A stretch of DNA of 11,117 bases, from the NCBI GenBank assembly GCA_046498185.1, contig JAWOBE010000016.1, positions 1-11,117 on the forward strand. The letters run 5' to 3'. Of the stretch, positions 5,439 through 11,117 are shown one piece after another. This DNA comes from CAYXDR01 sp046498185 (GTDB lineage: Bacteria > Desulfobacterota > DSM-4660 > Desulfatiglandales > Desulfatiglandaceae). Each line of letters opens with the position of its first letter. Positions within the stretch are counted from its first letter, which is position 1. The translations under genes were made by a program, and so were the position numbers. The notes beneath the pieces were generated by a model. That model saw only the letters and a list, made by a program, of their open reading frames with translations, was not told the DNA's origin and did no database searches.

Positions 5439-6806
5439 TCAGGAAGGCGGTCCGAAGAGGCGTCGGAACAGATCCTGTATCGAAGAGATTCCGGTCAACT
5501 CCATTCCCGAGGAATCCTTTGCCCCCTGGAGGTTGCGGCGGCTCATCATGCAACGGCTGAATCCCATTTTTCGTGCTTCTCTCAGGCGCAGCTCCGGCTG
5601 GGATACGCCTCGCACTTCCCCGGCAAGGCCGACCTCACCGAAAAGCACGAGATCCTGGGGCACCTGTTTTCCCAGAAAGCTCGACAGAAGCCCGGCTGCT
5701 ATCCCCAGATCGGCCGCCGGCTCTTCAACTTTCAGTCCGCCGGCAACCTTTATGAAGATATCCTGAGCACCGAGTTCAATTCTAAGCGTTTTCGCAAGCA
5801 CTGCGGAGAGAAGGGAAATCCTGTTGTGGTCGATGCCGAGGGAGGTCCGCCGTGGCGTACCCAGTGCGCTTGCGCCGACAAGAGCCTGTATCTCTACCAG
5901 AAGCGGCCTGGTTCCTTCGACACAGGCAACAACCACAGAACCGGCCGCATCCCGGGGACGTTCCTCCAGAAATATTCCTGAAGGGTTCGAGACTTCCGCC
6001 AGCCCGCTGTCTTTCATTTCGAAAACGCCGATTTCGTTCGTTGAACCGAAACGGTTTTTGACGGCCCTCAGCACACGATATACATGCCCCCGGTCACCTT
6101 CGAAATAAAGGACAGTGTCAACGAGATGCTCCAGCACTTTAGGACCGGCGATAGCTCCTTCCTTCGTGACATGCCCCACCAGGAACAGCGGTACAGAGAA
6201 ATTTTTTGCGAAATCAATGAATCTTGCGGCCGACTCTCTCACCTGGCCGACGCTGCCTGCGGACGAGGATAGATCAGATGTGTAAATCGTCTGGATAGAG
6301 TCAACGGCTATGATTTTCGGGGAAAGCCGCTTTATTTCGTCGATTATTTCTTCAACGCAGGTCGCCGAGAGTATGAAGAGGTCGGGGGATTTCACCGACA
6401 GCCTTTCGGCCCGCAGTTTTATCTGCTGTGGGGACTCCTCCCCGGAAAGGTAAAGGACACGCCTTCCTTTAGTCGCAAGCCTGTCTAGTACCTGAAGGAC
6501 CAAAGTCGATTTTCCGATTCCGGGGTCTCCCCCGATGAGCACGACGGAGCCTGGAACCAGCCCTCCGCCGAGCGTACGGTCGAATTCGGACAGGCCTGAG
6601 GCCAATCTCGGTTCAGGGGCGGAGTCGATTTCCTCAATGGTTTTTGCGGGTGTGGTACGGCGGGAGGGGTTCCCTGGCACTCGCTCTACAGCCGTTTCTT
6701 CGACCAGGCTGTTCCAGCTGCCGCAATCCGGACATCGTCCCAGCCATTTAACGCTGCGGTAGCCGCAATCCTGGCAAACGAAGAGGTTCAAGTGCTGTTT
6801 AGGCAT
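5439..6806 (-). CDS. radA: DNA repair and recombination helicase RadA (Sms)
   Basis: RadA is a hexameric RecA-like motor that extends DNA branches during recombinational repair and, in naturally competent bacteria, integration of incoming single strands. The protein has 455 residues (E. coli 460). It has a C4 zinc finger with cysteines 11, 14, 25 and 28. Walker A is GGDPGIGKST at 92-101 and the Walker B region is IIAVDSIQT at 165-173. The RadA-specific KNRFG motif is at 250-254. A C-terminal Lon-like domain without protease function follows from about 285, including GGLKVEEPAADLGIA at 356-370. All key motifs are intact. Its ATG lies two bases after the stop of the CoA-transferase/GNAT gene and has no clear ribosome site, so coupled translation is likely. 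With comEC two genes upstream, a link to DNA uptake or repair is attractive, but radA is also a general housekeeping gene. Confidence 0.97.
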   Translation of the reverse strand: MPKQHLNLFVCQDCGYRSVKWLGRCPDCGSWNSLVEETAVERVPGNPSRRTTPAKTIEEIDSAPEPRLASGLSEFDRTLGGGLVPGSVVLIGGDPGIGKSTLVLQVLDRLATKGRRVLYLSGEESPQQIKLRAERLSVKSPDLFILSATCVEEIIDEIKRLSPKIIAVDSIQTIYTSDLSSSAGSVGQVRESAARFIDFAKNFSVPLFLVGHVTKEGAIAGPKVLEHLVDTVLYFEGDRGHVYRVLRAVKNRFGSTNEIGVFEMKDSGLAEVSNPSGIFLEERPRDAAGSVVVACVEGTRPLLVEIQALVGASALGTPRRTSLGIDHNRISLLSAVLAKTLRIELGAQDIFIKVAGGLKVEEPAADLGIAAGLLSSFLGKQVPQDLVLFGEVGLAGEVRGVSQPELRLREARKMGFSRCMMSRRNLQGAKDSSGMELTGISSIQDLFRRLFGPPS

Positions 6807-6808
6807 GA

Positions 6809-8668
6809 TTATTCAAACCGGCGCCATACCCGGATCAGCCCGTCTTCCAGACTTTCCTGGCGAAACGCTCCGCCCCTGGTGAAGAGTTTCAACATCGGTG
6901 CATTGTCACGGAACAGATACCCTGACACCCCGGCGAAGCCTTTTCGTTTTGCATAATCTTCCAAGTGTTTTTGAAGCAGGGTGCCGAGCCCGAGCCCGTG
7001 ATAATCTTCATGGGTTGTATACGCCACCTCGACCATCCCCGGAAGGTCGGGTTCAGCCGCATACCGGCCCACCCCGATTATCCGCTCGAAACCTATTGCT
7101 CCCAGTGTCGCCACGAAGGCCATCCGGGAGTTGTAATCAACATTGACCAGCGTCTGTGCAGTCGAATGGGGCATGGAACGCACCGAGCGGAAATAACGCC
7201 TGTAAATTGTTTCGTCGGAGTGGGAGTAGAAAAAGTCCTGGAGCAGCGGTTCGTCGGTAGGCTTGATGGGCCTTAACGTAACCACCGTATGATCGGTGAG
7301 ACGCTCCTTGGCCTCTTCTTCCTCAGGGTAACGATGGTTTTCTGCATTGATCAGTATTTGATCCGGGAACACGTATGCGCGCTTCTTGGCTTCCTCCAGC
7401 AGACTTCCGCGAAAGCGGGGATGAGCAATGTTTATCAAGGCCATCGACCTCTCTCTTATGGATTTTCCGTGAAGATAGGCGATGCCGTATTCCGTGACTA
7501 CATACTGAACGTCTCCGCGGGTTGCGACAACGCCGGCTCCTCCCTCGAAATGGCTGACAATGCGGGATTGACTGCCGTCTTTAGTTGTGGAAGGGAGGCA
7601 GATTACCGATTTACCGCCCCGTGACATCGCGGCTCCCCTGATAAAATCGAGCCTTCCACCTATGCCGCTGTGGAAATGAATGCCCTGGGATTCGGAGCAG
7701 ATCTGACCACTCAGATCCACTTCAAGCGCGCTTCCGATGGATACCATGCGGTCGTTCCGGGCTATGACCCGGGGATTATACACGTAGTCGGCCGGGTAAA
7801 AAGAAATCAGCGGATTGTCATGGACATAATCGTACATTTTTTTTGTGCCGATGCAGAAACTGCACACGACTTTCCCCGGGTGAAGGGATTTGAATTCACC
7901 CGTCACGGCCCCACCTTCTATAAGGTCTATCACCGCGTCAGAAAGCACTTCGGTGTGTATCCCGAGGTGCTTCTTGTCGTGGAGAAAACTGAAAACACCA
8001 TAAGGGATGTGACCGAAACCGACATGGATGGTGTCCCCGTCGTTGATGAGCTTGCATACATTGCGGGCTATTTTGCTTCCGATTTCGTTGGGTGCCGGAT
8101 ATTCGAACTCCACCAGCGGAGCATCATGTTCTACGACGAAATCGATTTTACGAGACGGTATGAAAGTATCTCCGTGTGTCCGGGGCATCATTTTGTTTAC
8201 CTGTGCTATCACCACATCGGCTGATTCCACGGCTGCCTTGACGATGTCCACCGAGATCCCGAGACTCACGAACCCATGGGCATCCGGTGGGGATGTCTGC
8301 ACGAGAGCCACATCTATCGGAACGATGCGACGCCGAAAAAGGTCCGGAATTTCTGATATGAAGACCGGGGTATAGTCCGCCTGGGCCTTGTTGATGGCAT
8401 CCCTGGTGTCCGGGCCGACGAAGAACGCGTTGTGGCGGAACCGGGTGTCGAACCGTTTATCGGCGTGCTGCTTGCGGCCCAGAGTGACGAAATGAAGTAT
8501 CTGGACGTCGTGGAGGCTTCCTGCACGATTCATCAGGCCCTGAACCAGATGTTGGGGTTCCGCGCACGCGGTGCCCAGGAACACTTTGGCTCCCCTGTGG
8601 ACTGTTTCCAGCGCTTTTTCCACGCTTGTTCGGCGGGATTCGTAATGTTGTTTCCATTTTTCCGGCAT
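6809..8668 (-). CDS. Fused acetyl-CoA hydrolase/CoA-transferase and GNAT acetyltransferase
   Basis: This 619-residue protein joins two enzymes. Residues 1 to about 435 form an acetyl-CoA hydrolase/4-hydroxybutyrate CoA-transferase family module. The segment GIHTEVLSD at 236-244 carries Glu240, close to where the catalytic glutamate lies in 4-hydroxybutyrate CoA-transferase (about 238). The glycine-rich stretch SGIGGRLDFIRGA at 334-346 and LPSTTKDG at 358-365 are family blocks. From about 463 the GNAT module begins (TLRPIKPTDE). Its acetyl-CoA loop is YHGLGLGTLL at 556-565, with His557 where Gln or Arg is usual. The first module probably moves CoA between acyl groups or hydrolyses acetyl-CoA, and the second could acetylate a protein lysine or a small molecule; substrates cannot be read from the sequence. 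The fusion itself is, to my memory, a known architecture. The start at ATG 8668 has a weak AGGT site. It sits between comEC and radA, two bases from the latter. Confidence 0.92.
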   Translation of the reverse strand: MPEKWKQHYESRRTSVEKALETVHRGAKVFLGTACAEPQHLVQGLMNRAGSLHDVQILHFVTLGRKQHADKRFDTRFRHNAFFVGPDTRDAINKAQADYTPVFISEIPDLFRRRIVPIDVALVQTSPPDAHGFVSLGISVDIVKAAVESADVVIAQVNKMMPRTHGDTFIPSRKIDFVVEHDAPLVEFEYPAPNEIGSKIARNVCKLINDGDTIHVGFGHIPYGVFSFLHDKKHLGIHTEVLSDAVIDLIEGGAVTGEFKSLHPGKVVCSFCIGTKKMYDYVHDNPLISFYPADYVYNPRVIARNDRMVSIGSALEVDLSGQICSESQGIHFHSGIGGRLDFIRGAAMSRGGKSVICLPSTTKDGSQSRIVSHFEGGAGVVATRGDVQYVVTEYGIAYLHGKSIRERSMALINIAHPRFRGSLLEEAKKRAYVFPDQILINAENHRYPEEEEAKERLTDHTVVTLRPIKPTDEPLLQDFFYSHSDETIYRRYFRSVRSMPHSTAQTLVNVDYNSRMAFVATLGAIGFERIIGVGRYAAEPDLPGMVEVAYTTHEDYHGLGLGTLLQKHLEDYAKRKGFAGVSGYLFRDNAPMLKLFTRGGAFRQESLEDGLIRVWRRFE

Positions 8669-8702
8669 AAATCAACCTGCATCGTTTATAAGGATTATTA
8701 AG

Positions 8703-8730
8703 TTTATCCTGTATTTCCCGAAGCTGTCAA
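8703..8730 (-). promoter_or_regulatory. Candidate promoter overlapping the comEC stop codon
   Basis: On the minus strand a perfect -35 box TTGACA occupies 8730-8725 and includes the comEC TGA. A GATAAA box at 8708-8703 follows after 16 bases, matching TATAAT in four of six. Transcription would start near 8696, about 28 bases before the CoA-transferase/GNAT ATG. It would let the CoA-transferase/GNAT-radA part be expressed without comEC. Confidence 0.4.
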
Positions 8731-11117
8731 CGCAATCGCTTTACGGCAACACCTCCGTCAACCGGAATAAAGGGTTTTATCCGGCAGCCGTTCCGATTTA
8801 TCAATACTTCCACCGCTCCGTGTTCGCAGGTTCGGAAAACCGGGACCTCGAGCGTATCCAGGCGTGATGCAACCAAACGATGTCCCCGGTTTCGGGCCGA
8901 TATGATGCAGGCTTCCGGAGAGACGGCTTTCAGGAATCGCGCCGTGCTGGATGAATTGCTGCCATGGTGAGGCACCAGAAGGATTTGGCTCGAAAGTAGA
9001 TCGGGCAATCTGGTTGCTAGCAGATGCTCTGTCTCCTGTTCGATGTCTCCCGTGAAAAGAATGCAGGTTCCTTTATAGCACACGCGCATAACCAGCGACG
9101 AATTGTTGACCGCCGAAGAATCATCCGTGGCCGCTGAACGGTTCGGGTTTCTACGGGGATGAAGTATTTCCATTGTTATGCCGTTTATCATGAAGAAATT
9201 CTCGAGTTCAGGAGGACCGCGCATAATGGTGCCGCTCTCATCGAGGACATTCATCAGGTTTTTGTATGATGAAATCGGCGAATGCAAGCCGTTGTACCAG
9301 AATTCGCGGGGGCGGAAATGTTCTGCGATGAACCTGAGCCCGCCGAAGTGATCCGTTTGGGGATGACTTAACACCATATAATCAACCGACATAATTTTTC
9401 TGGACCTCAAAAACGGTGCGATCAGCATTTCACCGGTGTCGAAGCTTCCTCCGGGAAAGCCTCCTCCGTCGATGACCATTTCGGCTCCGCCGGGCATTTC
9501 TATCACCGCCGCGTTGCCGTGCCCCACATCCAGAAAAGTAATTCTCAAGTCCTTGTCAAAATGCAGCCGGTATGCCCAGTACGAAGCATCGCAGATTAAA
9601 ACCGCGGCGGATGCCGCAAGCACGATTCGAGCCTTTCGGTGGCGAACGGACAGGATCGCCGAACAAAGCAGGGCGTAAAGAAGAAGGACTTCGCCGACAT
9701 TCGGCACAGGTACATACACTGAAGTAAAAGCGAATGAATCCCAGAATTTAACCAGATGTAGAAGTGCTTTGACGCCTAGTTCGGCCGACTGTGCTATAAA
9801 TTCGGCGAGAGGCGGGTATAGGTGAGCTGTAAATGCGGATAAAAGCCCGGACGGTACCACGAAAAAGCCTAGCAGGGGTACCACGGTTATATTCGCCGGA
9901 AGTGAGATTAATGAAAGCCGCTGAAAGTAATGAGCCATGAGGGGGGTAAGAAACACCGTTACAATCAGGGTCAGTGAAACAAGGCCTGTCAGATACGATA
10001 GCACAGCGCGAGGAAAACCCGCAGGCACCGCTTCGAGGACGGGACCCAAGGTTTTCATCAGCATCGGCTCGAGCCATATGATTCCTGCGACAGCCGTGAA
10101 CGAGAGCTGGAAAGATACCGTGAAAAGGCTGTGAGGATCCGCAACGATGATGATCAACCCTGCCAGGGCGAGCGTCGACCAGAGGTCCTTTCTCCTTCCG
10201 ATGAACAGCGCGGCAAGATAGGTGCATGCCATTATCATGGCCCTACGACTCGATATTTGAAAGCCTGCAAGGCAGGTGTACATGACCACCGGAAACACGC
10301 TGAACAGGGCAGCCCACCTGGCCGCAACCACCGCGAGTGAAAAGCGGTAGGAAGCTGTGACCAATTTGACCGCCAACATAAAAGCAGCCCAGCCGACAAG
10401 GCCTATATGGAGACCGGAGACCGCGAGTACATGTCCCAGGCCTGTACGTGCGAAACGGTTCCTGACCTCTCTTTCGAGCTCCTGTTTTTCGCCCAGGATC
10501 AATGCCCGAAGAAGCGCCCTGGGCGCTCCGGGTGAAAGGTCTTCTGTATAAAGGTTTCTTACCGGCCTGCGTATTTTTTCGATTAAAGCGGAAAAAGCGG
10601 GCAGCCGTCCTTTCCCGGTCTTTTTTATTCGCCGCGTGCTCACTGAATAGGCGCTGCATGCAATGCCTTTGAGGGCCATAGCCCCAGCGTAGTCATAGCC
10701 ACCCGGGTTGTTGAAATTTTTGAATAAGGACAGGCGTACCTGGAGTTCAAGGCCGTCGCCGGGATGAATGGATGGAGCTTGCCCATAGATTTTCAATAAC
10801 GCATATTCTCCGACAGTGACAGGGTCGCCTTCGACAAAAACTTTGTGAACAAGAATGATGGTTCTATGGTATCTTGGATAATCGGTCGTAGGCTCGCAAA
10901 CCGTGGCTTCAATCGTGTGAACACCGCGCCGGCTTGCGATTTCCGCAAGAACGGACGGCTGAAGCGATGAAACTTCCAGTGCCAGGCCGGCGGAGAACAC
11001 TCCGCAGATCACCCAGGTCCATCTGCCGGAACGCACAGCAACGGCTGCCGCGGCGAAAAGCAGCGGCAGCACCCATAAGAAGCCGGTTGTTTGAAGCAGG
11101 AAAACATGCAGATGATG
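8727..11117 (-). CDS. comEC: ComEC/Rec2 DNA-uptake channel protein, 5' end beyond the window
   Basis: ComEC carries single-stranded DNA across the inner membrane during natural transformation. Positions below count from the GTG at 11072. Residues 1-35 hold membrane segments, 50-150 the OB-like domain (DUF4131), and about 180-475 the polytopic competence domain with the hallmark LAVSGLHIGL at 216-225. Residues 510-770 form the metallo-beta-lactamase nuclease domain: LDVGHGNA at 514-521, metal motif HPQTDH at 570-575, TGD at 674-676, and PHHGS at 701-705. The usual DVGQGD reads DVGHGN here. The frame stays open past 11072 to the window edge and encodes hydrophobic residues (FLLQTTGFLW). The GTG at 11072 has no ribosome site, and the first membrane helix typical of the family seems missing. 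I therefore treat the gene as truncated by the window, with at least 796 codons before the stop. The 3' end lies 58 bases before the CoA-transferase/GNAT gene. Confidence 0.94.
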   Translation of the reverse strand, partial: HHLHVFLLQTTGFLWVLPLLFAAAAVAVRSGRWTWVICGVFSAGLALEVSSLQPSVLAEIASRRGVHTIEATVCEPTTDYPRYHRTIILVHKVFVEGDPVTVGEYALLKIYGQAPSIHPGDGLELQVRLSLFKNFNNPGGYDYAGAMALKGIACSAYSVSTRRIKKTGKGRLPAFSALIEKIRRPVRNLYTEDLSPGAPRALLRALILGEKQELEREVRNRFARTGLGHVLAVSGLHIGLVGWAAFMLAVKLVTASYRFSLAVVAARWAALFSVFPVVMYTCLAGFQISSRRAMIMACTYLAALFIGRRKDLWSTLALAGLIIIVADPHSLFTVSFQLSFTAVAGIIWLEPMLMKTLGPVLEAVPAGFPRAVLSYLTGLVSLTLIVTVFLTPLMAHYFQRLSLISLPANITVVPLLGFFVVPSGLLSAFTAHLYPPLAEFIAQSAELGVKALLHLVKFWDSFAFTSVYVPVPNVGEVLLLYALLCSAILSVRHRKARIVLAASAAVLICDASYWAYRLHFDKDLRITFLDVGHGNAAVIEMPGGAEMVIDGGGFPGGSFDTGEMLIAPFLRSRKIMSVDYMVLSHPQTDHFGGLRFIAEHFRPREFWYNGLHSPISSYKNLMNVLDESGTIMRGPPELENFFMINGITMEILHPRRNPNRSAATDDSSAVNNSSLVMRVCYKGTCILFTGDIEQETEHLLATRLPDLLSSQILLVPHHGSNSSSTARFLKAVSPEACIISARNRGHRLVASRLDTLEVPVFRTCEHGAVEVLINRNGCRIKPFIPVDGGVAVKRLR

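Noticed and set aside
7670..8224. 184-codon plus-strand frame within the CoA-transferase region
   Set aside because: It is a shadow of the minus-strand CoA-transferase, whose family motifs are clear. The shadow frame shows no domain.
10243..10659. 138-codon minus-strand frame overlapping comEC in another frame
   Set aside because: The comEC frame carries the family motif LAVSGLHIGL here. The alternative is a basic, low-complexity shadow.

Overview
The window looks like ordinary chromosome from a diderm (Gram-negative type) bacterium. My best guess is a deltaproteobacterium (Desulfobacterota). The reasons are a periplasmic binding protein whose signal peptide has no lipobox, strong GGAGG ribosome sites on the plus-strand genes, a tandem-domain universal stress protein, and a fused acetyl-CoA hydrolase/transferase-GNAT protein of a kind I associate with that group. 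The lineage is an inference; no marker gene settles it. Composition looks moderately GC-rich and even, with no mobile element, tRNA, rRNA or CRISPR array that I can see.

Plus strand, 149-4194: a complete glutamate/aspartate-type ABC importer in the order of E. coli gltIJKL (periplasmic binding protein, two permeases, ATPase), followed by a two-domain UspA-type protein. Protein lengths (288, 242, 220, 241 aa) and many sequence blocks match GltI, GltJ, GltK and GltL. A perfect 12-bp hairpin separates gltI from gltJ. The gltJ-gltK-gltL junctions are very tight (4-nt gap, then an ATGA overlap). uspA lies 62 nt downstream and may have its own extended -10 promoter.

Minus strand, 11117 down to 4230: comEC (5' end beyond the window), then a CoA-transferase/GNAT fusion, radA, yigZ and arfB. 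ComEC is the channel for single-stranded DNA uptake. RadA is a recombination helicase. YigZ is an IMPACT-family protein. ArfB rescues stalled ribosomes. Gaps are 58 nt, 2 nt, 166 nt and a 4-nt ATGA overlap. This could be one operon, or several units restarted by a candidate promoter overlapping the comEC stop and perhaps another in the radA-yigZ gap. The two gene sets converge at 4195-4229.

I found no clearly undescribed system. The most thought-provoking features are the operon-like grouping of comEC and radA (both linked to natural transformation) around a metabolic CoA-transferase/acetyltransferase fusion, the overlap of yigZ with arfB, and the placement of a two-site Usp protein behind an amino-acid importer.
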